The notes under the pieces were generated by a model. It was not told the DNA's origin. It ran no database searches and worked only from the letters and a program-made list of their open reading frames with translations. This document shows, piece by piece, positions 10,488 through 21,320 of a DNA stretch of 64,000 bases (position 1 is the stretch's first letter; every line of letters starts with the position of its first letter). Source of the DNA: Micrasema longulum. Taxonomy: Eukaryota; Arthropoda; Insecta; Trichoptera; Brachycentridae. A program made the position numbers and the translations under genes. The stretch is from contig JAGVSM010000222.1 of assembly GCA_022494885.1 (NCBI GenBank), positions 1-64,000 of the forward strand, in the 5' to 3' direction.

Positions 10488-10757
10488 GACTGCAAAATTC
10501 AATTTGCTTTCATAGATAACCCCAAGATCCCTATTTGTTGAAACACGCAAGATTTTGCGGCCATTCGTTTTGTATCTGTGATATACAGTACGCGATGCTC
10601 TTGTCAAAGATAAAATTTCGCATTTCGAATATTGGAATATTTTTTTTGATAATACTTGATTTGATGTAATGCCGATAATAAAATGGGGCTGGTTTTCGAC
10701 ATTGGTTAACTTAATTCCAAATAAGCGCAGTATCTTCCCGGACACTATTATTCCCAC
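10488..10757 (-). mobile_element. LINE RT middle fragment, opposite orientation
   Basis: The minus frame 10485..10757 contains 'SKCEILSLTRASR', 'HRYKTNGRKI' and 'NRDLGVIYESKLNF', the region just after the catalytic motif in CR1/Jockey-type reverse transcriptases. In an intact element it comes immediately before the segment encoded by 10118-10487, yet here the two lie tail to tail on opposite strands. Confidence 0.65.
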
Positions 10758-10759
10758 GG

Positions 10760-11265
10760 AATAATGTATTCATAAAATTTAATTCCGCCAATCAACGATT
10801 GCGTTTTATAGTTAAGCTTTGGGCTGTACTGGCTTTATGGAGAATCAACTCAATCGTGGTGAGCGTTTATTGGTACATTTATTGCGTTATAATACTAAAA
10901 CAATCCATATTGTCTTAATACAAGTGACTTAACAGACATTAAATAAATGATAAAAGTTTAAATATACTGATTGCAACATCAGTTTAAATGTTGAACGACG
11001 AAGTTAATGCTTTGAATAAAAATATACTATTTAAACCACTAACCTATAATAAATAAACCTCGTTATTATATTAACTACGTCTAAAATATGGCAAATTTTG
11101 CTTTTCTCTCAACAAGTAAAATATTATATAAATCGAATCACGATCCACATGCAAGCAGTCATCAAAGACAGACATGTACCCTTCTATGTACATATTTTCA
11201 TACTTATATGTAATATTTATTTATATGCAACTCTTTACCATATATACGACACTAACTAATAATAA
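10760..11265. other. Nothing recognised
   Basis: AT-rich intron sequence with no repeat shared within the window. Confidence 0.4.
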
Positions 11266-11267
11266 AA

Positions 11268-12010
11268 AATCATATTTGCCGACGACATAGGACTATTTTA
11301 GAAAAATCAAACTGACCCATTTACTAAGAAAAACATTAACGAAGACCTAACTATGTTGACTAAATGAACAAATACAAAATTTCTTACACTTAATGAAAAA
11401 AGAAGTAATATTATAAATTTTCAATCTAGAAAAAAATGACATAAAATAGATGCTTTCATAAACGAAAAAAGACTAATTGAAATTGAACATGTTAAATATT
11501 TAGGACAAACAATAGACAGACAATTGTCATAAACAGTTCACATCAATAATTAAATTAGCAAAATAGCAACATTATCGAGTCTTTATTCAAAAATCAAAAA
11601 CTTCGTTCCGAAAACGGAAAAAATTTATATATATATGAAGCCTATGTCGAATCTAAAATATGTTGCATGCAATAACTATGGGGAACTGGAAACCAAAATG
11701 ATATAAACAGACTACAACGACAGCGAAATAAAATATTGTAGCTAGTATATGACCTCCTTTATCTTACACCAACTAAAGAACTCTTTAAAAAAACTAAACA
11801 GTTAAATGTTAATGAATTTTTCAACAAGAATCTTTAAAATTAAATCATCAGCTCAAAAAACTCAAACTTGAAAAAAGTTGTAATAAACATGGACATAATT
11901 TAAGAATATCAGAACAATATCACAAGACAAGGACAATCGAGACTAATAAATCAGGGACTAAAATTATACAATTAACTATCAGACAAAACTAAACAAAGGT
12001 CAAACTTTTC
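11268..12010 (+). mobile_element. Decayed Jockey/CR1-type LINE
   Basis: Broken plus-strand frames show the catalytic motif as 'FADDIGLF' (11277-11300), then 'VKYLGQTIDRQLS' (11491-11530), 'KNFVPKTEKIYIY', 'DINRLQRQRNKIL' and 'LTPTKELFKKTKQLNVNEFF'. The end (11885-12000) is shared with 49430-49600. Many in-frame stops; very AT-rich. Confidence 0.65.
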
Positions 12011-12059
12011 AAAAAGTAAAAAAAAATATAAATAAAAATACACCGAGTCTTGTAACAAA

Positions 12060-12495
12060 TGTAGACAAGTGTGGCGTCACAGCCACACAAGAGTAACAAA
12101 TAAATATTTGTTGCTTGGATCTAAAAGGGCTAATGTTGTTAATCGCTACATTATTTACAAGAGAGTAGTTTTTCAGCTATATTGTGACTGTTTTACTTGT
12201 TTATCGAACGTTAATAAAAAACATTACCACGTATGTATTACTAGAGTAGTATTTGAGTATTCAATTATAATAGAAACCTTAAGTACGACGGCGTTACTGC
12301 GCAATACAATAATGGCCACGCTGCCTGTCAGTTCTTCTACCACGTGACTAATTGTTTTCATTGGGAGTGCAACAGCTAGTACCACGTGATCTGTAGTAAC
12401 GGCGTTTACCGGAAGATGCTCGTAATAGGGTGTGTATATATGCGTATGTGTCTAACGACTTCAAAAACATTCATTAACACTGCTACATAACACAT
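12060..12495. other. Unclassified insert between LINE fragments, two CACGTG sites
   Basis: Slightly richer in GC than its neighbours. It contains two palindromic CACGTG hexamers (about 12341 and 12383) and 'acggcgtt' twice, flanking them. A 92-codon frame (12069-12347) resembles nothing I know and is not called as a gene. Confidence 0.35.
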
Positions 12496-12499
12496 ATGT

Positions 12500-12815
12500 G
12501 AGAGGTGAGTTAGAATATGTTTCAATTATATGGAATCCTCAATACAAAATATATGCAAACAACCTATAAAGGATTCAGAAAAAAAATATAAATTCAATAA
12601 AACACAAATTTTATTATACACCAAATGCAATTTAAACTCTGGAGTATGGAAAAGTGATTGCACATCAATTTTTCCTATTTAAACTAGTAAACAACGTCAA
12701 AGACTGCCTTTAACTTAAAAGTTCTTTAGAAAATCTTATACCCGACAGGACAAGACTCCAAATTACATTCAATTTCCTGATACCTAAGACTAATTCAAGG
12801 TAATATGTTTTTTTC
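12500..12815 (+). mobile_element. LINE RT fragment
   Basis: The plus strand reads 'LEYVSIIWNPQYKIYANNL' near 12510-12560 and then 'RIQKKNINSIK' type sequence. This is the segment that follows the palm in Jockey/CR1-type reverse transcriptases. It decays after 12700. Confidence 0.55.
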
Positions 12816-14100
12816 TTTAGAGCATGTCGTTATTAAAATACTTTTTTCTACGGTCACGCAGACATTTTTCGTTAAAATATGTCAGTAAAAATATATAATC
12901 ATTATTACGTTTTGTACCTTCTACAATAGTTTTATAAAATGTTTTTTTTTATTTATTCTTTAAATTAGTTTTTTTATATTTTATTTATTATTATGTATGT
13001 ATAATATATGTATACACAAACACGTATTTTTATTTTATTGTCAGTCTACAAGTTACTAACATTTCTCAAATTTTAAATTACTTTTATTAAATACTTTTAA
13101 TGTACCTAATCAACAGCTTACATCACTGTGAAAAATTGAAATTGACTGTTTTTACAATTTTAGTTTATATTTATTCTTATTTTTTGTTTGCAATATAATA
13201 TGTAAAGACTGTTGTTTTTCGCCCAAATAAATATAACATAGTTAATGACATGTTTGTTTTTTGACGTCAACCCTCTATAAAATGTTAAAAATCCGACATC
13301 GGCCCTTTTATATCTAAGCCAAAGGTGTGCAGAAAATGTATAATATTAAAAAAATGGATAATTAATTCTAAAAGGACTTCTGGCAAATAATATTCATTAT
13401 GAATATGTAGGTGTAAAATAAGTATGAAATTTATATGTTTCTTTATTTTTTCATATTTTCTAGTAAAAATTTGATATCTATCTAACTATTGAAAGTTAAA
13501 ATATTGATATACATATAGTGTCATATTATTTAACATTTTTCCAAAATTGATCAATATCCAATCGCGAATCGTCAACTTAAAACATATTTCTACAATCACG
13601 AATAGATTAGTAGGTTGAAAAAAATATCCACAGTATAGTAATCGCATATAATCTAACATAATATATTGGTCAATAATGGAGCTAAAAACAGTTTTATAAC
13701 GGAACAACGATACCCATTTACCTTTGCATAATCACTCACATTAATTGAATGTGTTTTTAAACGGCTACTAAAGGCGGAAAAACTGTGACAAAACACAATA
13801 TTGTGCGTGATAAAACCACTTTCGACAGCAAAATTATTGTAATTTGTATTGTAGAAAAGCTTAAAGAAAATTATTTTACAAACAATTTTTATTTTTTTAA
13901 AAACCTTTTACTGCATGGTTTTACTATTGAACTATACCACTGATGGGTTAAAATTAATGACACCTTAATATCAGACTATCATACGTCATTTTAGTCGTAT
14001 TAATTGTACCTGTCACTAAATTTCAATTTGCGATAAATTTGGTCCAGTCCTTATTTTAGATTCCCTTTACAAAAGTGAAACTATCACTCATGAACTATTT
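12816..14100. other. Nothing recognised
   Basis: Very AT-rich intron sequence. The 73-codon minus frame at 13486-13707 has no recognisable content and is not called. Confidence 0.4.
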
Positions 14101-14104
14101 GATT

Positions 14105-14165
14105 ATAAAATGAATCCAGTGCCCTATGTACCATTAGGTGAGAATTGTGATGATTATTATTAATA
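14105..14165 (+). repeat. SINE-A 3' end
   Basis: Contains 'cagtgccctatgtaccatta' followed by a 'gatgattattatt' tail, the terminal part of SINE-A. Confidence 0.65.
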
Positions 14166-14204
14166 AGTAGAAAAATAAGTAAGTGTGTCTAAGAAACTTT
14201 AACG

Positions 14205-14640
14205 AAATGGTTGGGGAGCTTGCACAAAAACCGCCCTTGAACCGGTAGCAATTGCACAGAAATCTTTAATCCGAGTAATTAAAAAAAACCTTTTCGGTAT
14301 CCAAGTTACTTGTTTTAAAAAAAATTCAGAGTATTGAATATTATTCAACAGTATATATTGAGAACGGTAGTGGTTACAGAGACATTTACCCAAGCATCAA
14401 CCACAACCATAATACAAGATACTCCAATAGGGATCTGATACTAAATGAAGGGGTCAACACTGTTCTGGCATTGAGACAACACTATTGCGTTGGCAAGAAG
14501 GTCCATTTCTTTTTGCCAGAATCGTCTAAAAGCGGGAGTGTTGTCAAGTTGCGGAAGGTGTTGACCTCGTTCTTTCATGATATTGGTCGTAGGGAGTCAG
14601 AAAGGCTGATGCATGCCGTGGATTGAGGATGCTTACTGAA
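14205..14640 (+). mobile_element. LINE RT C-terminal fragment
   Basis: The first half gives 'GWGACTKTALEPVAIAQKSL' and 'RTVVVTETFTQ' in two frames. The second half is a clean frame to a stop at about 14624: 'NRDLILNEGVNTVLALRQHY', 'CVGKKVHFFLPESSKS', 'LRKVLTSFFHDIGRRESERL'. The layout is that of a Jockey/CR1-group C-terminus. Pseudogene because of frame breaks before 14395. Confidence 0.65.
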
Positions 14641-15120
14641 TGTTAAAAATAAAATTAAAAAATAAGAATAAATTTTTTTTAAATATGTACAAATAGCAAT
14701 CATGAAGTTTCGCATTGTATATTAAATAAATTGTCTATTTATTTACTTATATTTTTCGCTTACAAACTATAACTAATGATAAAAATAATGTGACATCACT
14801 GGGGTTTCCCGTGCCGAGGACACTTAACAATATACATTTAAAAAAAAAATACATTTGAGAATAAACAAATAAAACTTACTTAAAAAACAGAGATAATTTA
14901 CAAATATTCAGACAGTTTTTAAAAACAAGGTACATCTGTATTATTTATATTACAAAACACACAATAAAAATAACAAAAACCTAACATAAGCCATACACTT
15001 GTGGAGCAGTTGATTCAATATTGATATGGGTCAATGAGACAATCCATTTTCCTCTACCTAGATCCACTATCCATTTTTTATAGTCTTTTTAAACATTTGC
15101 TCGTTACTAATTGTTTTATA
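14641..15120. other. Nothing firmly recognised
   Basis: AT-rich. A 'cccgtgccgagga' motif at 14810 loosely resembles 'ccccgtgcgaggg' in the LINE tail at 38320, so this may be a decayed LINE 3' end. Confidence 0.35.
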
Positions 15121-15196
15121 AATGTATGTATGTGTATGCACATGGGTATATGTACATGTGTGTGTATCTATGTATGTATATGTGTGTGTAAATGTA

Positions 15197-15237
<41 letters not shown>

Positions 15238-15312
15238 TTATATATGTATATGCATGTTAATATGTGTATGCATGTATATATGTATATGTGTGTATTTATA
15301 TGTATCAAAATG
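15121..15312. repeat. TG/TATG/TA microsatellite
   Basis: Interrupted tandem 'tatg', 'tgtg' and 'ta' units. The three overlapping reading frames across it on both strands are artefacts of the repeat. Confidence 0.9.
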
Positions 15313-15379
15313 TGTATCCGAGTAAGTTTATATTTTATTGGTCTGTACTTTCTATTAACTCTTACTGTAACAATTATCA

Positions 15380-15486
15380 TGTATTAAAATGTAATTGCCT
15401 AGCTCGAAAGAGAGTATGTACCCTTGTTAGCTGGGCAAAGTAAACATTAAATTGTAATTAAGATAAAATGGATAAATAAATACATA
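15380..15486 (+). mobile_element. Probable LINE 3' tail
   Basis: Contains 'gcctagctcgaaagaga' and 'gctgggcaaagtaaac' and ends in 'ggataaataaatacata', a simple AT-rich tail of the kind that ends Jockey/CR1 elements here. The mariner TIR begins directly after it. Confidence 0.4.
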
Positions 15487-15510
15487 CAGTGGCAGATTTC
15501 AGAGTTTGAA
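15487..15510 (+). repeat. Left TIR of the mariner-like element
   Basis: 'cagtggcagatttcagag' plus 'tttgaa'. It pairs with 18482-18505 with one mismatch in 24 bases. Confidence 0.85.
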
Positions 15511-15599
15511 CAAACGTAGTTTCAGAACGCAACGCGTGAGAGGGGCGCGGAGGATGTCGTTAAAAGCGCAAGCGCTGTGATTTTTTTTGTAGCCTAGCC

Positions 15600-15842
15600 A
15601 TAGAACAGTGGAGTGGAGAGCACTGCGCTTTTACCGTCTAGGCGTACATTTCGAGTGAGTTTTCGCTGTCTGAAGCACGCCGTCGATTTAATAATCGTTA
15701 CGGTATTCGTCGATTACGTGATGGACCATCGTCCAACCTTATTCAGTCGTGGGTAGCAAAGTTCAGAACTTCAGGATTAACAATAAATAAACCCAGACCA
15801 GGACATAAACCAACGTTAGCCACGGACGAAAATGTTGAACGT
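15600..15842 (+). pseudogene. Mariner-like transposase, N-terminal part
   Basis: With frameshifts the plus strand gives the helix-turn-helix region: 'VFAV' followed by 'RFNNRYGIRRLRDGPSSN', 'LIQSWVAKFRTSGL' and 'INKPRPGHKP...DENVERV'. This is the DNA-binding half of a mariner/Tc1-type transposase. It stops abruptly after 'VERV' where a LINE tail is inserted. Confidence 0.7.
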
Positions 15843-16400
15843 GTTTTATTTATTTATTTTAACAATTTACATACATATACAGTTTATATACATATAAGGG
15901 CGGGCATATTGCCTTACGGCAATTTTTTCCTACATACCCAAACCGTTCAGTTTGAGAAAATTACAAGTACATGGACATATTTAATCTAAGAATTTTATTA
16001 AATTAACAAAATAAGATTAACAAAATAAAAAAAAATAAAAAAATTAACACTATACTATGAAGAAAGGAGAGGAGATGCGAAGGAAAGAAGAAGGATAAAA
16101 GAACAGCTCAAATATTTAGATATTTAAATCTTGACTTAAATGTAAATAAAGAAGGGGCATCTCTAACATTAGTGGGTAAATTATTCCACAGTCGAGCAGC
16201 TACTACTATGAAAGAGAAGGCAAGAGAATAAAAGCGATCAAAGGGTATAAATGGGTTCTTTCGTCACTAGAACGAAGAGATAGTCCGTGTTGTGATAGAG
16301 GTTGAAAGAGCTCTCTCAGGTAAACAGGCGAAGTGGGATTATTTAAAATATTGTGAAGAAGTTATAAAATGTAAATGTTTTTTCTATGCCTGATACTGAG
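15843..16400 (-). mobile_element. LINE 3' end inserted in the mariner element
   Basis: It starts on the plus strand with 'tatttatttatttta', a reversed (TAAA)n tail. On the minus strand the frame gives 'LWNNLPTNVRDAPSLFTFKS' and 'RFKYLN', the standard end of a CR1/Jockey-group reverse transcriptase. Confidence 0.7.
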
Positions 16401-16483
16401 CTAGCGTAGTTGCGTGCGATATTCGGTTATGTGGTCGAATTTGCAAAGTTCAAAGATATTTTTTTTATTTATTTGAATCGGGT

Positions 16484-16655
16484 TGTGGTCCAGTGGCTAG
16501 TGACTCGGACTCACGGACCAATGGTCCGTGGTTCGAATCCCACTCTACTCCAACTTTATTTCCATTTTCTAATAGTGAGTTATTTACAACTCGTTGAAAA
16601 TGGCCCTAAAAATTAAATATTTGGGTATATCATAAGAACGCAAATTTTTCTTTTT
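16484..16655 (+). repeat. SINE-B copy
   Basis: Full order: 'gggttgtggtccagtggcta', then 'ggttcgaatcccactctac' (B box), 'gtgagttatttacaactcg', 'ttgaaaatggccct' and 'aaatatttgggta'. A frame across it is spurious. Confidence 0.85.
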
Positions 16656-16656
16656 T

Positions 16657-16860
16657 CTAAAAACAATAAAAAATATATCGTATACAAACATTCTGCAATC
16701 GTTCCAACTTATCAAGTAATTCAGAGTTAGCATCTGGATAACATACATCCGCATAGTCAAAAAGTGGAAGAGGTAAGCTCTGGACTAATATGTGCTTAAC
16801 ATCAATTGGCAAGAAATTCTGTAATCTTTTAAGTGAGTGCAAACTGTTTAAAGTTTACGA
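16657..16860 (-). mobile_element. LINE RT fragment
   Basis: The 61-codon minus frame reads 'SLKRLQNFLPIDVKHILVQS', 'LFDYADVCYPD' and 'DKLERLQNVCIRYIF', a well-known pattern downstream of the palm in CR1/Jockey-type elements. Confidence 0.75.
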
Positions 16861-16899
16861 CTCACTTCGTTAACCTGATCGTGCCACCCACAATATTAT

Positions 16900-17395
16900 G
16901 GTTTCTAACACTGAAAATCCCCGTTTATAACTTCGTCCACGTTCATCAATATAAGATAATACGAAATCAACTTTGCGGATAATAATGCGAAAAACACTTC
17001 CATCCGTATAAATTTCAAGTTGTTCAAGATTTACATGATTCTGACTTTGCATTAAGAAGAACTTTTGCGGAGGTGATGCTGTTGAGATTTCATACTGTTA
17101 CTCGGGTGGGCAACATATTCTTCAGTAACGAAACTCACTTTTACATTGGAGGATATGTGAATAAGCAAAACTTCCGCTACTGGGATATTTGCAACCCGAG
17201 ACAATTGCATCAAGCGCCTCTACATAAACTTTTAATCACAGTCGAGTGTACAATGTCTGCATCTGCCATCATAGGGCCTTATTTCTTTGAAAATCAACGT
17301 GGCCAAACTGCAACTATAAATTCGGAGAGATAAGCCAAGATGATCAATGATTTTTTTATGCTGGAACTTCAGAATAGTCCATACTTCAACTCACT
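16900..17395 (+). pseudogene. Mariner-like transposase, middle part
   Basis: Plus-strand frames give 'HFHPYKFQVVQDLHDSDFAL', then in 17073..17333 'FSNETHFYIGGYVNKQNFRY' (with the first catalytic acidic position region), 'HQAPLHKLLITVECTMSA', 'IIGPYFFENQRGQTATINSE', and after a stop 'KMINDFFMLELQN'. This is the catalytic core entry of a mariner/Tc1-superfamily transposase. The conserved Asp of the first DDE motif appears replaced (NETHF where DEAHF is usual). Confidence 0.8.
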
Positions 17396-17399
17396 GGAC

Positions 17400-18045
17400 C
17401 GAAAACATTGGCGGTGCATTTTTGCACATGTTGTCAACTTGTATATTATTTAGTTCAATAATATTATAATAATATGATAGGTCTGACGTGATAAACGAGC
17501 AGAAGTATGACAGCCCGCGCATCGGAACTAGAAACGCTAAATGCGCCCAACATAATATGCACGTTATAGCTAACTAAATTTTTACTAATATCATGTCATT
17601 ACGCATGTTCAAAGTGACATTTCAAACGAACTTCAAATCTGCGCATGCGTTGGCAATGCCCGGAATATGTATATTATCTTCTCCCTCTAACGCACTACTC
17701 ATCGGTATGAAGCATTGTCTGTCTCGCTCAAATGACGATTTTAGGAGATATAATATAGTTCTTACAAATTCAGGGTAAAAGATTGTGCAAAACAGAATAT
17801 GCACTGGGACGATTGCGCAAGCGTAGACAAAATGAGAAAATCGTCCGCTAGAGTCGACTTCGCTAGATCTTTTGGGGCTAGTATTGAATATTATGATGTT
17901 TACGTGTATAATATTGCAACGAATTCCTGTTTCTTTTTTCCTACTTATAACATATTTTTACTATCAATAAAATTACTAATTTATTTACATAAATTTTTAC
18001 TTGGCAGTGCACTGCACTTATGCACATACTAAGGAACCGCCTCTG
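17400..18045. other. Unclassified insert in the mariner element
   Basis: The transposase homology stops after 'LELQN' and resumes at 'TWFQQDGA'. The intervening 645 bases match no other part of the window by eye. They contain 'gcgcatgcgttgg' and an AT-rich 'ataatattataataatatga' segment. The frames inside are short and antisense to each other. Confidence 0.45.
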
Positions 18046-18049
18046 CTCA

Positions 18050-18400
18050 ACTATAACACATGGTTCCAGCAGGACGGGGCCACAGCTCATACTTCTAATG
18101 TGTCTATGAATGCATTGCGGCAGTTATTTCCAGAAAAAAATATTTCCCGAAACGGTATAATACCGTGGCCACCTAGGGCACCAGATTTAAGCCCATGAGA
18201 CTTTTATTATGGGAATAATTAAAATCTGTTGTTTACAAAACAAATCCGAGCAAAGTTACACAACCTTAAGAAAATATTCAAGCCGAAATCAGCAGGATTC
18301 CCCAGTCACTCGGTAAACGCGTTTTTGAAAACATGCGTGCTAGATTCGAAGAGTGTGTTAGACTCAATAGCCACCATTTGGAGAACGTGGTTTTATAAAA
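18050..18400 (+). pseudogene. Mariner-like transposase, C-terminal part
   Basis: Reads 'TWFQQDGATAHTSNVSMNAL' with the second catalytic Asp, 'PWPPRAPDLSP' with the Asp that precedes the third catalytic position, then in another frame 'SLGKRVFENMRARFEECVRL' and 'NSHHLENVV', the standard C-terminus. A TGA replaces the codon expected for Cys or Leu after 'DLSP', and a frameshift follows. Confidence 0.8.
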
Positions 18401-18481
18401 TAAAATCCGCAATTGTTGTCTGTAAACTATACCTAATAAACATTATTTGTATTAAAGGTGTAGTTTTTTTACATACAATTT

Positions 18482-18505
18482 TTCAAACTTTGAAATCTGC
18501 CACTG
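18482..18505 (-). repeat. Right TIR of the mariner-like element
   Basis: 'ttcaaactttgaaatctgcc' plus 'actg', the inverse of 15487-15510. Confidence 0.85.
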
Positions 18506-18508
18506 CCC

Positions 18509-18880
18509 AGTATTTTACGGCACTTTTCTTTTGTGTCATGCATATTTTTCATCTCGCCGACGCCAATCTTAACACGACGCTGACGCAGTCATGATGTCGA
18601 CGCCGACGCCGCGCTTTAAAGGTAATTTTATTTCACAAAATAATGAGCTTTAAACAATATGTGCTCATGTTATCTTTCGACATCCTTTCACAGGATTTTA
18701 AGATGACAAAAATAAACGTGTAATTATGTATTGTAAATAGAATAGTTAATTCGGCCTGTGCCGGGTGGATTAAGAAGACAGTTTTGTGAGTCTAAAATAA
18801 TCAGAATCCTTGACGAGTATTTTTGACTCGATAGCTGTTCTTAAGTAAACATCCTAAAAAAAAAATTGAGATGAGGAAAC
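18509..18880. other. Nothing recognised
   Basis: A short GC-richer patch at 18555-18620 repeats 'gacgcc' and 'gacgct' units imperfectly ('gccgacgccaat', 'gtcgacgccgacgccgcgc'). Otherwise AT-rich. Confidence 0.35.
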
Positions 18881-18884
18881 TACA

Positions 18885-19095
18885 CCTTACAGTGTAATGA
18901 TTGGCGCATTTGTCTACCAAACTTGAGGTGCTAGGTTCGATTCTTGAAAAAAAATGAAATATTTATTTTTAAAGGTGGTTTTACATGGAAGAATTTCACT
19001 GTCCTTTGGCTGGAATTCAAAGCGTAAGTAACAAATAAATACGATGCGCTTTATAAAAAAAAGCAGTGCTCAATGAATCATCGAGTGCGGAAAAG
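18885..19095 (+). repeat. SINE-A copy
   Basis: Decayed A box, B-box-like 'aggttcgattct', then 'atgaaatatttat', 'ttcactgtcctttggctgg', 'aaagcgtaag' and a 'cagtgctcaatgaat' end. Same order as the copy at 62096. Confidence 0.7.
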
Positions 19096-19265
19096 GGTTT
19101 GGTGGTAGCGTTCTGGACTCATATATCAAAGGTCTGTAATCCAAATCCTATACCACAACTTGATTCCAATTTTTCCAGCACTTTTTTTTCCAGTTATTTA
19201 CAACTTTAAGGAAATGATTGTGAAAATTTAAATATTTAGATAATAAGAAAAACTCAGTTAATTAT
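19096..19265 (+). repeat. SINE-B-like copy, decayed
   Basis: Order is preserved: 'gggtttggtggtag', 'tctggactca', 'aaaggtctg', 'cacaacttgattcc', 'agttatttacaact' and 'tttaaatatttaga'. It lies directly behind a SINE-A copy. Confidence 0.55.
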
Positions 19266-19867
19266 TTTTAAATTAAAAAAAAAAACCTCTCCCAATGACA
19301 TCACCGTATGTTTGGTTTTGCATAGGACACTGCATTTAAACACCGAATGTAACGTATCTCGAATCACCTATTACAAAAAGTAGAAGTTATCAAACTTTTG
19401 CTTCATGTATTGTTCTTGGCTCCGTTAAGTATTTCGGTGAAAGTACTCCCTCAACATACCCGAAAAACCCATTAAAACTGAAGGTCTTTCTATTGGTTTT
19501 GCTCATAAAAATCGCCAATGTTTTTTTGTCAATAAACAATGTACTCGTTTAAAATTTTCAATTTTATAAATTGTGATTTTGGAATTGAAATGTACTTTAC
19601 TACTTTCACTGCCATTTCCACTTTGTAGGATATTGTCGCATGCAAAATTTATCGAGCATTCTGCTCTCTCTCTTTATCTTGACGAGAGTTTGGCAAATAT
19701 CGGTCACCATATTATGGGGTACCCATGAGAATCTTCCATTTCTCAACCCAAGATAAAACGAACTGAGTTATTAATCTGAAATTCCTTATGTTTTCAACTA
19801 AGTTTGGATCACTTTTCTTTCCACATTCACGAAGGAACAACGCCATAACACATGTTTGGCTGTTGAT
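19266..19867. repeat. SINE-A 3' remnant, then nothing recognised
   Basis: At 19305-19345 'gcataggacactgcattt' is the inverse of the SINE-A 3' end. The rest of the interval shows no gene or repeat. Confidence 0.4.
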
Positions 19868-19926
19868 CATTTAGCTGTTTATAGATTCAGAGCAGAATGC
19901 AGACTCATTTAGCTGTTTATAGATTC
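19868..19926. repeat. 38-bp local duplication
   Basis: 'catttagctgtttatagatt' plus c occurs at 19868-19888 and again at 19906-19926, with 17 other bases between. The second copy borders a SINE-A, so this may also be a target-site effect. Confidence 0.6.
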
Positions 19927-20110
19927 GCTTCCGTGATTGAGGTCCCTGGTTCGTTTCTTGGCAGGGCGACGTGTGAAATATTAGTTTTAAACCTGAAACA
20001 TAAGATTATCTTACTTACTTTAATGATTTAGATAATCTTCAACCAGAGCGCCAACGCAGTGTTCTTTATATCACTGGGTGTGGATAGGAAAATAATTATA
20101 AGTAGTAATA
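19927..20110 (+). repeat. SINE-A copy, head truncated
   Basis: B-box-like 'tggttcgtttcttgg', 'gtgtgaaatatta', 'aagattatcttac' and the 3' end 'cactgggtgtggatagga' with an AAT-rich tail. The end variant is shared with 53928-54130. Confidence 0.6.
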
Positions 20111-21030
20111 TTTCAAGCAAAACATAAGTAAGTGATTTATGCGAAATAAGTTTTAATCATTATTTAAATGTTTTAACCTGTGCGTCTATGATCTAGAAGA
20201 TTTGCAAAATTTTAAATTAACAAATTGTTTTTGCATAACATTTTCCTTTAAAACCCTTACTAGGTTTCGATATTTGTCAACCGAGAAATCGAACGACCAC
20301 GAGAACTCTTTCACTGCAGACAAATGCACTGAACGTTTGACCATGAAGCGAACTATTATAACAAATTTTAACAAAAACATCCCTTATAAATATGAATTTA
20401 TACGGTATCTAGTCGGATCTCTACCCATAGCTTGCTTTAAGAACTTCCATCCCCTTCAACCTTGCTCGATCAATCAACTGGTCTATATTAGAAGATAGAT
20501 AGCTGCGAGTATTTTCATATAGGTATATTATTCTTTAAGTATATTATACCAGTAAGGAAACGTTTAGAAATTTCGCGACCAATAATTATTGTTATTTGCT
20601 ATTGTCTTCAGTTTTATTGTACTCTGAAATACTTCGTAACAATTCATTTAAATGGTGAAAAAATATATTCTTTTTTAGATAGAGAAATTGTAAAATTTGA
20701 GGAATTCATTTACATATCGAAAGCTCTTAAAAAGTAATAGTATTCTGGATAGAGCAGATTTTTTTGTATTTTCCAAAATTTTGTGTTTTTATTTGAGTTA
20801 TTGATTTTGTGAACAAATACCATTGATATTAATTGAGTTAATGATAAATTGACATATATTCAAAAATATATACTTATAAATAAGTGGAAGCGTATCAAGC
20901 ATTTTTAGTTTGTAACTTACAATTAATTATAAGTTTTCATATTATTATTACAATGGAATTCAAGAATTCACAAGAATTTTAAATATTTAACTTAAATGGA
21001 ATATCATTATATTAAAGGGTTTTCTTTGTT
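20111..21030. other. Nothing recognised
   Basis: Two antisense overlapping frames (20202-20498 plus, 20186-20380 minus) have no recognisable content, and neither can be supported as a gene. Confidence 0.35.
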
Positions 21031-21034
21031 TACA

Positions 21035-21320
21035 ATGTGTTAGCACTTTGAATTAATTTAACATCGACTTTACCCCTGTGTATCTGTTGTTTTTCTCGGG
21101 ATGGTTCTTAAAGCTTAGTTTGTAATATCGTTAATTTGTTTCAAATTTGTCGTGGTTCGATAGGATAATGTGCTGCTGCGGTGGTTGGTGTGTGGTTTGG
21201 TGATTGTGTTATAGGTGATTTTGCATGAACCCTTTTCAAAAAAGCATCTGGTTCTTCCCAATTTTTTTTTTGTTCTCTGCAATCTTTTTCGCTACCACCT
21301 TAGTGTTGTGATGAAATGTA
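21035..21320 (-). repeat. Repeat family G copy
   Basis: Inverse of 9476-9715, sharing 'gctgctgcggtggttggtgt' and 'gtttcaaatttgtcgtggtt'. Extends slightly further on the right. Confidence 0.65.

Larger units (their letters stand above)
15487..18505 (+). mobile_element. Composite mariner-like transposon with nested insertions
   Basis: Matching 24-bp terminal inverted repeats (one mismatch) bound a 3,019-bp stretch. Inside lie, in order, three collinear parts of one mariner/Tc1-superfamily transposase, separated by an antisense LINE 3' end, a SINE-B, an antisense LINE RT fragment and a 645-bp unclassified insert. Without these the element would be about 1.3 kb, the usual size for the family. 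A TA dinucleotide precedes the left end; I do not see one directly after the right end. Frame breaks show it is dead. Confidence 0.8.

Noticed and set aside
10118..10757. Twin-priming (5' inversion) of a single LINE.
   Set aside because: In twin priming the inverted 5' part lies upstream of the sense 3' part; here the order is the reverse.
15034..15387. Overlapping long frames on both strands rich in Tyr, Ile, Cys, Val and Met.
   Set aside because: They are translations of a TG/TA microsatellite; all frames stay open because of the repeat.
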